A stretch of 64,000 nucleotides of DNA from Leucocoprinus leucothites (taxonomy: Eukaryota; Basidiomycota; Agaricomycetes; Agaricales; Agaricaceae). Every line of letters starts with the position of its first letter. Position 1 is the stretch's first letter. Of this stretch, positions 22,178 to 33,996 are shown one piece after another. A program made the translations under genes and the position numbers. Location: NCBI GenBank assembly GCA_013368445.1, contig JAACJO010000006.1:2232001-2296000 (forward strand), in the 5' to 3' direction. The notes below the pieces were generated by a model that saw only the letters and a program-made list of their open reading frames with translations, searched no databases and was not told the DNA's origin.

Positions 22178-25100
22178 ATCTTTCGTTGTGTTTCGTGTGC
22201 TACTCGCGAGAAATTCTGCAGGCTTTTCTTGAAGTGGTCGATATCTTATCCTCGGCCGAAACTCGCTAGCAATGGAAGACAGACTTGCTTGAGCTCGTAT
22301 GATGCTCTTCGAATGGTGAATGCACCAACCTTCTGGTCTTCAGCTCTAGAGATCGGGACTAGTTTTCCGTTTCGGAGACGAAATTCACTTTCTAGGCTTA
22401 CGCGCTACTTTCCTAACGGCCTGTGTTCGAGTTTCTTTTGAGTGACTTCGGGTAGCCCTGCCTACTGTGCCTGTGGTCTATGTTCAACCGCCGTGAGCTA
22501 CCGAACCAAGAAAAAAAGAAAGCCTCCTACCTAGATCTGCCACTCTCTTCAATGTTTCTCTTCTCCGTTTCTCTTCTCCGTTTGTCCGACGAGGAAAAGC
22601 TGTACCAATGGGCTGAATTTTTCACTGGCTCTCTCGATAGCCTTCTTTCGGCGTATGGTCTTCGCGACTGAGCCTAGAAATCACGAGCGAAGACTTGATT
22701 CCAGGCAACTATAGCCAATTCATGATGCGTCCACATACCGATATATGCTTCGGACTTCGCGAACAGCAAGCTCGGAGCTCGATCGATGATTTGGCCGACC
22801 GACGCCCTGTACTCGTTTATTGGCTGTAAATGGAGCTTGCGAAATTTATCGCTCTGGAAGAAGAGAAAAGTTATGGCCGTTTTCTGTTGCAGTTGGGTGG
22901 AGGAGCTCTACAGTTGCGGGCGCGGAAGGTCTGGATGAGATCGCATAAGGGTCTGTGGGAATAGTGGTTATTCCCGTGATCAGAGTTATTCCTGTTGACA
23001 TTGACTGATACTCTGGTGCCCTGGAACAGATTTTTGTATTCACTTGTGTTCTGACCGCTTTGAATTTCTATAATGTTTACTGTATTCCTCGTGAAATATC
23101 CCCTTCCAAAACCATAACTACTTGCGTCTTTTTCTCGGAAGACTTTGTCCACAAAAAAAGATCCACATATCTCATTCATCTACCTATACTTGGTGGCGTA
23201 ACAAACGTGTTGATGGACAGAGCTTGCCGAACAAAGGCTCGGCAAGATCATGTTACTCTGACATGCTACTCCCAAAGCAGATGCGCTTTGTCATCAGTAA
23301 TGATTGTATTGACAGAAAGCTCATAAGTTAAGCTGATTCTCATCTTGGGTCAGCTGGCTGGATCCAGACTTGGGACACCAGAGTCAGTATCGACGTGCTA
23401 TGGTATCCAACAGAATGTGTTTTTGTAAAACGTTCCCGTTCTCGAGATACGTTGCGTCAGTCTGTTTTTGGTCCACGAGACGGTTGCGGTACACCAGATC
23501 TCTCTGATCAGCATTCGTTGAGGCACTTGATAAGGTATCACCATGCGTTAAGCGATGTTGTATGCCGACAAACTTTGTAGAGAACGTTGAAGGATTGGCC
23601 TTACAGTGAGAAACATAGATCAGTTACAATGAAGAAGTAAGACGTTCCGCAGGAGACATATTTCCTGCAGTCATCAGAAAATTCCTTTTTTCCCGATATG
23701 ACCTTTTAGCCATCATCGACTAATAAATTCAAGTGATATAGTAATGGCTGATAGACGAATGTAAGGTTATGCTCGCTCAGTTATGGCGTCCATCAGGACA
23801 TGAAGTCTTGGTGCCCATATACATTAAGTTATTACACAGCGTGAAATTTGCGGATATCCACCATTCTCTTGTCACAGCGGTTCGTAGTTTAAATAAGACT
23901 GTCATCTAACAATCATAATGTTGTTGAATGGCCGTCATCAACTTGATGAATATCAACGAACCATTCAAAAACTATCCTTACTTGGCAGAGGATATGCTTG
24001 ACTAACTAGCCAAATCTATTTTCTACCCTGTAAGTACCCGGGGTGGTTTCGGGGTCCTTGCCAACTCTATAATTATCCTCTCATCAGTCTGCACTCGTCA
24101 CTCATGTCACAAGAAATGGTACTTGCCTTCGCTCCTCCACTACCTCGTTCGACTCTACAGTATTGACAGCATGGCACTCTAGGATTTTGACACGTCTGTG
24201 GGAAAGCGCTTGTTGCGCTGCCTGTTGGTCAAAATCTTGGCCCCGCTTCTAGAAAAGAGGAGAGAAGAATCGGAATCACCAATTCCCAGCCTTCATATTA
24301 TCCTAGACGCCGCATAGAAGGCGCATGGCAAACATCGGACCCGACTTCCGGTCTTCTTCTCAGCGCTTGATATCTGGATAGCCGGGCCTGGAAGGTACAT
24401 TGAACAGCTTTTCTCGTACAGCCACGTCCCGTTAAGCTTTGGATCGGTTGATATTCCTGAAAAGGCAAGTGCAGTCGGCTTCTCTTCAGCGCTGATCGTT
24501 CATTAACCGGGTAGATCAAGTCTTGCAAGAGCCGAGTGCCTGTGCTGTGCTGCTAGTGTCCCGGGCTTTCAGGGATCGAAGGTCAATAAAACCAGACCAT
24601 GGGGGGGAAGAGCGCAAACATCATACCCCCTTCTCCAAGGGCTCTTTTGGGAAATGTATGCAGTTGTCCAATCCTTTGTGTACTTCGTTGCTGCCTCTTC
24701 CGTATTGTGTCTATGGTGTAGATCGTTCCTCCAATCGCGATTGAACAGGTGCACCGGGTCAAGAACACAGAAAAACCCTTCCTTGGTTAGGAGGATGAGC
24801 TTGAGGTAATATCTCTCATTCGCATCTACAGCAGCAATACATATATTGATTTTGACCTTGGCACATACTATCTTCATTTTCACTAGCGATCTATTGATGG
24901 AACCCTCAAGTCTATCGAGTGCCGGACACTCATCTACAGTGGCTGTGCGGCAAGAGGAGACTCCGGCGAGGTCCAGGGCCACGTAACCCATCTCATTGTT
25001 TCCCCGGTGCCGAAGTTTCTAACACTACTTCGTACAGTACGCTATGTGGCGATGAATCAAACCAATCGTTGAGCGGCAGGTCGAATAACCGTAACGTCGA

Positions 25101-25413
25101 AAATATCCCCCCCGATGCTGGTCAACGGAAGCCTGACATATCATTAATGGCGACTACAGAGTCAGTGATCTTGTCTATGTCATATCCCCGGGCTCATGAA
25201 TCTGCAGACATTCCGTACATTCACAAGAAGCTAAGCATCCCAAATGTTGTTGCCGCATTCTCTTATGCCTTAAATCGGTACGCAGATCCACTAGTCACGT
25301 TCAAGCGTCTTCTTCAACGGTGTTCATAGCTCCAAAAAACGGTTCGAACCCGGTTTAAGTGGTGTCCAGTGCAATCCACCAGGCCCTTTCACCAACGTTT
25401 TTATTTCGACCAA
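22178..25413. other. about 3.2 kb without a recognisable gene
   Basis: Both strands hold overlapping short frames without recognisable motifs. A reverse frame at 24569-24991 has a hydrophobic patch (KINICIAAVDANERYYLKL) but no family I can name. A small hairpin (TTGCCGA stem) lies near 23223-23248. Confidence 0.45.
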
Positions 25414-26384
25414 ATGGATTCCGTCGAGCCGTTAAATAATATTCGAGACCTCACTGATAGAGACTCTGTGTTACTGTGAGTTTGGTTCTGCCAGAGTACC
25501 CAATGCCCCTCATAATTTCTGTTCTAGTGTAATGGGGCCTACTGGGGCGGGAAAGAGCACAGTGAGCTCAATTTACTCAAACAGGATTTGACTTCAGATT
25601 GATGGAATTAACCATAGTTTATCCAAACTTTGTTGGGAAACAAAGCTTGCCAGGACGTTGAAGTTGGTCACAGCCTATGTTCGACGACGAAAGCGGTTAA
25701 TGCCCTTCGGATCATTTTCAAGGGCAACCCGGAGGCGAATCTTGTGTTGGTGGATACACCGGGCTTTGGTGATATAGACATACCTGATGCAAAAGTTTTC
25801 GGGATGGTTCTGAGCTGGTTCAAGCGAATGTGAGTACATCGTATCATTCGTCAAACTACCACCCATGCTCAGGGTTTTCTAGCGGGCTGAAGCGCACGGA
25901 TATTTCGACAGGTGTACTCTATTTATATCGCATCACCGATAATCGTATTCCGGGCTCAGTTGCAGCCAACTTCCGTTTGTTCCGGAAGATTTGTGGTAAA
26001 GAATTCTACAAACAGGTTATCCTCGTAACGACAATGTGGCCAGATTCGAGTGATACCGCTTACGAACGGTACCAGAAACGGGAAACGGACCTCAAAGAGA
26101 ATTATTGGAACACGATGATGGCTGGAGGTTCGACCGTCCTAGCGTTCAACAATTCGGTCAAGTCAGCACGCGATATCGTCAACGAACTTAGCCTGGCTAG
26201 TAACAAGACCTACCAAAGCCAACATCAATCCATCGAAGGAGGTGGACATGGCTTGGACTCAGGTCCCAGTATGCGCGAGAACAATCGCTGTCAGGATGTT
26301 GAAACACGAGCCCCGATCCGCAGGGGGGTATTCAGCTCATTGAAATGGGGACTCTGCGGCAGTCGGAGAATGGACTCTCCATAG
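25414..26384 (+). CDS. AIG1-like / TRAFAC-class P-loop GTPase
   Basis: Four exons (25414-25475, 25528-25561, 25618-25829, 25883-26384), 810 nt, 269 residues. The Walker A/G1 motif G-P-T-G-A-G-K-S-T follows a short N-terminus. The G3 motif is D-T-P-G-F-G-D, preceded by the strand A-N-L-V-L-V. Then come T-G-V-L-Y-L-Y and QVILVTTMW, where a T-x-x-D/NKxD G4 motif would be expected but is not obvious. The domain resembles the AIG1-like G domain found in many copies in agaricomycetes, whose cellular role is poorly known. The C-terminus after about residue 215 is low-complexity and basic. The start ATG is the only one in frame with exon 1. Confidence 0.8.
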
Positions 26385-27718
26385 GTTCGAATGCCTTCAA
26401 GGTTCCTCACGCGTGTTCGTGAGGTCATGGTTATGGATCCCTGTGGCGATGGGGTGCCACTCCAGAGAATGGTGCAAATAATTTATTCGACGCGGGGATG
26501 GACAGGTCACCTCCCATTCACGAGTATTTAATGAAGTATATGTTGATCCTCACTAGTCTCGCAAACATATGACATGTCAGCTATCGGTTTTATTATGTTT
26601 TTAGTATATGTTTTATTCCAACACTAGTTTGTTCTTTTTCCGATTCATTTCGCTTATATATGTAGTCTAGTATCTCGCTCGTTTACCAATACCTGCCATC
26701 GCGAATATACCCATTATCTCCGCGTAGAGCCCCAGCCCGGTATATACATATTGAACGGCTAAGCTAATCCTCAGAAAGGTGTACATGACCCTCGCTTATC
26801 TCGCCCTCTCGAGTCTCAGGAATTAGGCCCTGCATCTTTCCCTTTTAGAAGCGACAAAGCTGGGGCTGTGAAGCGTGCTTGTCCTGTTATGTAAGGGCTA
26901 GCTTGTAATCAAGCGCCATGAGGCATAGGCTATTGATCGCCTTCTCACAGTCCCAGCGATAATCTCTCAGTACCCTGCCCTAAAGTGAGATCATTCAGCC
27001 ACACCACCCAAAAACTTGACGTAAGCACTGCATATGTTGAAAGCCGAGTCTAGACCGGCTTCGGGTCATGATGCTTCCGTCTGCGAATGCCTAGCCGGTG
27101 AAGGCCTTCTACAGCGTAACCATCGTCATCAAGCGTCGAATGCACCGGTTGGTTTACATAAAGCACAGACCGCCATCTCTGGGCGTCGACGTTTCTGACG
27201 ATATAACTTAGCTAGTGATAACGCAGTGACGTCAGACTGGTGAACGTTTAGAGCGTCTATGTGCTACCTTTGGTTTATTTTTTGGATTTCGCTCCGGGAA
27301 TTTATCCTCTGGAAGCGGCTGTAGATGTATGGCGGCACTTCAGTAAAGGTGGTGAAATATATATTCGATCCTCTGATTCATAATTCTTACCCCTTAATAA
27401 CCTCATAAGGACTCCTTCAATAAACAGAGTGCTACTTGTTATTCTGTAGTACCGACCCTGATCTATCATTGCTTCAATACTCGAACAACAATATTTCCCT
27501 AATACTCCCTACGCTCCGTTCCCGAGTACTCACAGACATGTTCGTATTGTGATGGAAGTGTTTCTCTCATCGCGCCTGCGTCAGTCTCGCAATATATCGG
27601 CATATTCCCTTCTCGTTCCGCGACGCGGGTATTGTTGCTCAGTCTATACCGCTTCTCTTCAGCATTTCGTGCGGCGTTTCTCAGAGCTGCGAGTCGATCA
27701 CGGGCTTTGAGAGCTGGG
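26385..27718. other. no recognisable gene
   Basis: AT-rich 3' flank of the GTPase gene followed by short frames only. Confidence 0.45.
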
Positions 27719-28617
27719 CTAGGGTGCGCGGTGGGCTCTGAGCTGATCTGTGTTGGTGGTGTGGATACTAGGAATGGTGTAGGCTCTGGGACTTCCTCTC
27801 TTATACACGTTACGCCGTATTCTCTCCTCTTTCTCCTCCTCCGGAGCTGAGAAAGGGCAGAACAAGGAAAGAAGGCCCGATAGAACCAAAATTATACCAT
27901 GAGCTCCGCCGGTGATAACACCTATTATAGGTGCGGACCTTGAGTAAGTGACAAGTTGCGCGGAAGGAGGGGATACGACACAGGATTTCGAAGACGATGT
28001 AATGGAAGTTAGGCTTCCCCTGACCTCGATGCCAAATCTGTCAACCGAACGGTCAGGTCCTCTCAGTGTGATATTATACGTGTTAGATCCATCAAAGCTC
28101 ATAACGAATATGAAGGCCTACAGGAATATCGTCAGAAAACCAACATAATGAGTGAATTAACTGACTGGTTCACCCTCCGACGATATGGTGGAATGGTGTT
28201 CATAGTTCCCAGTGATTGCATTACAACCGATGCATACTTCAAATGTTGTTGTGTTTCGGCTACCGCACCAGTAAAGACGCGAGGCTGGTTCCGGGAAAGT
28301 CTACTGATTCATTTTCGGTCACCTTATATACAAGGAAGAGAGGAAAGCCTAGCTTACAAATATAACCGTGGCAAAGGGAACAGAATATATGGAGGAGAGG
28401 GTTTCGTTGTAATAGCAAGTTAATGCATGTGATCGATTCCAGCTGTGAATCGGAGTGTAATCGATGGGACGATTGGTATTGTCAACTGTTGGGTCAACGC
28501 GCTCCTCTTGGTACGACGAAAAGAAGCTGAGCGGCGGAATTGCTCATCAGCTGGGCTATAAGTAAACTTTGTCCCTTGTTTAGAAAAATAGGACCCTTTT
28601 CGAACCATGGCAACCAT
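27719..28617 (-). pseudogene. decayed member of the ectodomain/PPxY membrane-protein family (copy a)
   Basis: Exon 3 (about 28107-27719) encodes the strand Y-N-I-T-L-R-G, the family motif S-V-D-R-F-G-I-E-V, a polar stalk and a transmembrane segment (IIGVITGGAHGIILVLSGLL). The tail is short, with no E-V-D-A-G or PPxY. Exon 2 (about 28315-28150) shows the F-P-G-T start and a C-I-G-C cysteine pair, but the frame slips between them at about 28295. A candidate exon 1 lies near 28600-28420 and is weak. The pattern is a family copy that has lost its frame and its cytosolic tail. Confidence 0.6.
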
Positions 28618-29376
28618 CTATATAACAGATTGTTTTGAGGGAAGTATCATTCAATCCTGAGAAGAACTTGCGAGCCCAAAATACTTATGCATCAAATCGG
28701 GTATTAAATTCGAACAGGAGACGATCCAAATAGAGAAATAAATTTTCATGGGATCAAAGCGTATAATAAGACCAATATTCTTTAGTATTCGTGTCGTGAG
28801 CAATTCTGATATGGAGTAAGTACGATTGAGATAAGACAGTGAGGACCGAGTTGCCAAGGATCTTTTACGAGGCGATATTTATTGGGAGGTACATAGTATC
28901 GTTTGGAAGGGTTAGCGCTCTAAAGGAATTCTTTTCTCCCGAAAAGAGGAAGATGGATCGAGTACATCCAAGGCAGAGTTATCCACAGGGCGCGAATGCG
29001 GGATACCACAATTACCCATAGACAACGTCAGCCAGAGTATTGAACAGGAAGCACCGCCCACGATGTTTCACTGGCAACCGTCATCCAGTCGCAGCAAGCT
29101 TGATCTCATGTGAGTGTAGCCTTTGCCAATCAGCGAAGAGGGAAGAAATATGAGTTACCAGGACGCGTAACACCACTGTAGCAATTCCACACCGGCGATT
29201 AGGAATTTGTGGCATGAGAGACAGACGGGGGCTTTGTTGATGCTCCAGGCGAGAGTTGATGGATTCTGGGTCTTGAAATAACGTCCGGCGCTCATGGCTT
29301 GGATGAGCGCCTAAGCGAGACCGAGGTACCGCAGCAGGTTCTTAGGAGAAAGGCTATTCGGCAAACTCCGACGATC

Positions 29377-29984
29377 ATGTTTACCGACTCCTACATCGTT
29401 TACATCCTCGTGATATCTTTACCTGTGGCCTTCCTTGTTTACCGCCACAACCGTCCTCGCCCTCTCTCTTCGAAAATCCCTGCTGAGGACTCCACGAAAC
29501 CAGCCAAGTCGATCATGCAACCTCCTAGAGAAGATCTGGCTCCTCCCAAAGACGATCCATTCACCGCTGCGGAGTTAAGCCAGTATGATGGAAGCGATTC
29601 ATCGAAACCGATCTATGTAGCTATCAAAGGTGTGCTTCGAGATTATGTCTTCCCAATCTGTGCTGTGTGCTCACCTTGTTGAATAGGCGACATCTTCGAC
29701 GTGACTCACAAAGCAGACTCCTATGGACCAGGCAAATCATACAATGTCTTTGCAGGGAAAGATGGCTCCCGAGGTCTGGGCAAGTCTAGTCTGAAGGTGG
29801 AAGATGCGGTGGCGGACTATAGTGTCCTGGACGAGAAGGAGAGAAAGGTGTTGGATGACTGGCATTCATTTTTCCTGTGCGTCATACCTCTTTTGCCTTT
29901 CTGCTTCAGGACCTTGACCTCTTCTCCAGAAAGCGCTACAATATTGTCGGCCGAGTTTCTGATGGACCCAAGATCGAGTCATAA
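29377..29984 (+). CDS. DAP1: membrane-associated progesterone receptor (MAPR)/Dap1-type cytochrome b5-like heme protein
   Basis: Three exons (29377-29629, 29687-29876, 29930-29984), 498 nt, 165 residues. An N-terminal transmembrane helix (YIVYILVISLPVAFLVYRH) is followed by a basic, proline-rich linker and a cytochrome-b5-like MAPR domain from about residue 65. Key pieces are FTAAELSQYDGS, P-I-Y-V-A-I-K-G-D-I-F-D-V-T, S-Y-N-V-F-A-G-K-D-G-S-R-G-L-G with the heme-coordinating tyrosine, and a C-terminal Y-N-I-V-G. Yeast Dap1 and mammalian PGRMC1 bind heme and support the sterol-demethylating P450 Erg11/CYP51 in the ER. An earlier in-frame ATG at 29299 would add 26 residues, but MFTDSY gives the better N-terminus. 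It is unrelated to the membrane-protein array around it. Confidence 0.88.
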
Positions 29985-30403
29985 TCTTCCTGTCTCCCAT
30001 GTAATATCTGGAATCTGGGCGTATCGACTACTATACATACTGTTCCTCACCCTTTCCCCGGGTGTATTTCACCCCGGTGAACCACGGAAGCTCTCCTGTC
30101 ACATGAATTTTGTTCTTAGTACGCATGTTCCACTCGTCCGACGATCGTACCTCGCCTCTTCCATAGTGCACGAGTTTGGCGCAAACAACGTGCAGCACCG
30201 GGTGTCACGATTCCATGCACTTCGTATTGGTAAAATATTGGGATTGAAAATGAGTGACAATATGGGATAACGGTAGTGTGAACAGTGATTTCATATGACA
30301 AGAACGAGATAGCGCGCTGGTGCGCGGAGTGGGATGGAGAAATTTATCGAATCAAGTCCAATCTAACGATTCCATGGCCATCAATACCAAAAAAAGCAAG
30401 TGT

Positions 30404-31562
30404 TTAGACTTCCAGTCTCGACATTCTCTTTCCACTGATGCTCCCAGAAGTACCTCGCAACTCAAGCGCTGCGAATATAGGAGAGGCGCTAGAATTACTT
30501 GCACCAGCAGGGAGCGAATCATAAATCGGAGGTTGAATGCCACGTTCAACCAACGATCCTGCGTCGACCTCGCGTGCATCTTCTTGGAAGCTGGATGTCA
30601 CTTCTGCATGTAAACTTCCCCGACTAGCAGTATAAAGTTGTGATGGAATGAACGGACTAACAGGCACATCGGATCCGACAAACTGTACATCTCCTCCTGG
30701 GTTCAAGCTGGCTGGGTAAAGAGGTGTTTCCCTCTTCTTGGAGTCCTTTCTTCGCTTCCACCAGCAGAACCATAGCACTACTACTATGCAGATTAGTGCC
30801 GCGTTCCCCCCGACAACGCCCCCGATTATTGCACCGAGATTGAGATTCGAGCCTCCAGGCGCGTTGCCGCCCGTAGTAGCTCCAGTCGACGCAGCTGCCG
30901 CGCTTTGGAACATGGAGCTCGACGGTGATAATGTGGTGGAGAAGGTAGTGGTTGAGGACGTGGACATCACCATGTCAGACATCGCCATATCCGACGTGAG
31001 TTCAATTTCAAATCGATCTACGGCAAGCTGGGCCTTCTCCGTATCTGAAACCTGGATACGATTATCTGGGAGGTTCCACAGACGGACTGTGTGTATTCCC
31101 GGAGTCTCAAAATGCTTTGCATACATCATAACCTGGTCATATAATCATTTCCGTGGTTAGAACGCGCATAGAAAGGGTTTTTGAAGAAAACACATACGGA
31201 CTTGTCACCACCATTCTGGTTGAGTCCATCAATGGTATCGAAAGTACCTTCCATGTCAGGATTGCAATCGAAACAGATCCCATAGAAACCGCCGTTGCTT
31301 CTTTGGATACCCCAGAAGTAAAATGCAATGGCTGGATGAGGAAATGTCTTGGAGCTATGAGAAACGGCTTTCATGCCTTCTGAGATTCGAGCCAAAGGAT
31401 ACGTACGAAAGTTACATTGGCATATGGAGAATCGTGAAAGATCGTCAACTTGCAGCCACCGTTGCCTTGATCGAAGGCAACGTTATCCTGCCAGCCACCT
31501 GCGGGTGACCACACGAGATAAGAACTACCGTCATCAAACGGGACATTCAAGTGCGTCGCCAT
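30404..31562 (-). CDS. single-pass membrane protein, N-terminal ectodomain and cytosolic PPxY tail (copy b)
   Basis: Exons 31562-31407, 31347-31198 and 31132-30404, all phase 0, 344 residues. The protein begins directly with an ectodomain (F-D-D-G-S-S-Y, then Y-A-N-V-T-F; I-A-F-Y-F-W-G-I; the cysteine pair C-F-D-C-N-P; F-D-T-I-D-G-L-N) without a signal peptide. The ectodomain ends with L-A-V-D-R-F-E-I-E-L. A serine/threonine-rich stalk leads to a glycine-zipper transmembrane helix (GAIIGGVVGGNAALICIVVV) and a basic stop-transfer K-R-R-K. The cytosolic tail of about 140 residues holds R-E-V-D-A-G and Q-P-P-I-Y-D, a PPxY motif of the kind bound by WW domains of Nedd4/Rsp5-type ubiquitin ligases. 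It belongs to a large agaricomycete family of unknown function. Confidence 0.85.
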
Positions 31563-32839
31563 GAGAGAACCAAAGGAAGGTGAGGGAATAAACTTGAGAG
31601 AGGGTGGTGGAGGAGCCAACAGTTGTTTGTCATACTCAAGCTATGTCCTTTATACCGTGTTTCTAGTCTTCCACGCATGTCACGATGGTAGAGTAACCCA
31701 TTGTTTAATGAAATCGATCTTTGTGAATCCTCCCGAAGGTCAATCAAGATATCGAAGTCGATGAGGTTGACCGCGACCAAGTTGTGTAACATACTAACCT
31801 CTTATAGTGCACTTTGTTGAGTCTGCAGATTGGATCTCGGTAGTCCGACGATCCACCTGCTGATGGAATCCCCAAAAAACGTTAAGCTCCTTTTATGGAG
31901 GTGGTAACAAAAGCATTGATTGGTCTGCAAGAAACACTGGCGCTTGTACAATTCATTCGCTATAACGGTATGCACTACTTTTTCACATCATCTTCTCATT
32001 CTGAGACTTTTTCATTGACAGCGTCAAATCGAGTTGACAGCAAGGCCTAGGCCACTTCGTCCGATTCGGCTAGAACTACTGGAAAACACCGTGAATGCGC
32101 ATAAGATATTCTGATTGTCGCCTCTTCTGTCTCAGGGTGTAATGAATTAATAATTAGTACACGTCCAATATGTCCATGTCCTGGCTCACCAGACACATAG
32201 ACGGACGCTAAAATACATTTCAAAATAGGTAAGCCGGTTGTTAAGGTGGGCGCAGTTATGCAGTTCGTGACATTTGTACTGTACTAGACTCCAAACGTAT
32301 TTACGTTAATCTAATCATTTGACATAGCGAGAGCCTCTCGGACTTGACTTCGATAGCAGCCCTGTCACTCGGGTGTCACTCCAGGTGAAAGTGGGTGTGT
32401 ATCTCCTATGACCTGCGCACAGTGCACACACGGATTGCACCTGGTAAAGCATAATTCAGTCATGTGGTGCTAGACCACTTCTTAACCGAAGACGTATACT
32501 TGGAATTGACTTTGGAAGTTGATGACCTGGAAAATTTCAACTGGCCAAGTCTTCACGACTTCGTCCTCGTTCCGTTACTGCGTGTGATATATAGAGGCCG
32601 AAGTGACGCACGACTTTCGAACCTGGCCTATGGCATTCTCGCTTTCGTGAGCTTGAAATTATTTATAGTAAATGATCATGCTGAGGCCGTTGAGGTCAAA
32701 ATGGTATTCAATGGGATCCAGATCTCCTATTCTACAGGGGTCAACATGGGCTAGGGATGAGCCTACATATCTAATGCCTCTCTAATGCTAATATACTCAT
32801 GAATTGCCTTTATTCCATTACACTACCTTTATCTACAAG
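31563..32839. other. no recognisable gene
   Basis: A forward frame at 32464-32754 (96 codons) looks protein-like in places (LSNLAYGILAFVSLKLFIV) but has no recognisable family or splice partners. Confidence 0.4.
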
Positions 32840-33507
32840 TCAACGAGACCATCCAACTCCAACTAATGCGTTACTTGCAACAATACACAGCACGAGAAAA
32901 TAAAGAGGCATGAAAGAGGCCGCCAAGGGTTGTGCAGTCCACTGGAAGGCAGACGAGGGAAGTGCAGAGGGAGTCGCCTGGAATGAGGTGTCGGAATTGA
33001 TGGGAACCTCGAGGTTGAACCGATCAATCAGCAGCTTGGGACTTGCTTTCAACGAAAAATTATGTATTCCAGGTGTGTTGAAACGTCGGACGTATAGTAA
33101 ATTCTGCGCATCAATGTCAGTAAAATTGATGCGACCGCACGACGATTGTTCACCTCTGCATCCTTGGGGGGAGTTGCCTGTAACTCAAAAGAGTCGGGCG
33201 AATCCAAACTACAGTCAATGCAAGTCTTGAAGAAAGCCAGCGGGGGGGATCCTTTGATGCCGTAGAAATAAAGTGCGATGGCATTTTCGGGAAATGTCTA
33301 TAGATCATTGCCCTGCGGTCAGGAATGGTCGTAAATGCCGAGAGACGAAGGAAAACTCACAAAGGTCAGGGTAGAGTCGTAACTATGTGCCATAGTACAC
33401 GTGTTGTTGTAACAACCAACCAAGGAGGAAGGTGTCCACTCCCCCGATGGGAGGTACGTGATCAAAACGTTAGTATCGTCAAGGGTCTTGTTGATGTACT
33501 CGGTCAT
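32840..33507 (-). CDS. short tail-anchored member of the membrane-protein family (copy c)
   Basis: Three phase-0 exons: about 33507-33361, 33297-33157 and 33108-32840. The ectodomain follows the family plan: N-K-T-L-D-D-T-N near the start, L-T-F, then T-F-P-E-N-A-I-A-L-Y-F-Y-G-I, the cysteine pair C-I-D-C, F-N-T-P-G-I-H and L-L-I-D-R-F-N-L-E-V. Unlike its neighbours it ends in a hydrophobic segment (MPLYFLVLCIVASNALVGVG) and W-S-R, with no cytosolic tail, no E-V-D-A-G and no PPxY. This is either a tail anchor or a GPI-attachment signal. It could act as a signalling-dead version of the receptor-like proteins next to it. Splice phases are clean, so it does not look broken. Confidence 0.72.
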
Positions 33508-33996
33508 TTGGCTGTCAAGAGTACTGGGGAAAGGAAGGGTGAATCGTACAGGGACGAGTTAGTAACAGGTGGGGAGCTGAGTGAATTTTAAGGCAATGCC
33601 GATTAATCCACATTGGTTGCAACTGAGAACGAGGCCAACACGTGTCATTGCGAGAAGCTCTGGCTCCGCTATATGAAAAAGTTTCTTGTTCGGATAAGGG
33701 CCTGATGCCCGATGGAAATATTTGACTTAAGACGCTGCTTGCCGGGAAGTCTAACTCGCGCACATAATTGCTCGAAGGGTGTGTATAGGCTGATTTCGTA
33801 ACACATTCTCCATAGGATATAACGATAACCCGAGCAGACTATACGGTTAACACATTATAATTCGATGAGATGAGCACAATATTCGACTGATCTCGCAACG
33901 TCATCAATCAAATGGGGCTGGCAAAACCATGTTGATTAGCGGAGATGAAGGAAATATCGAGCCATCCAAGGATAACACTTACGGGAATTCCACTTC

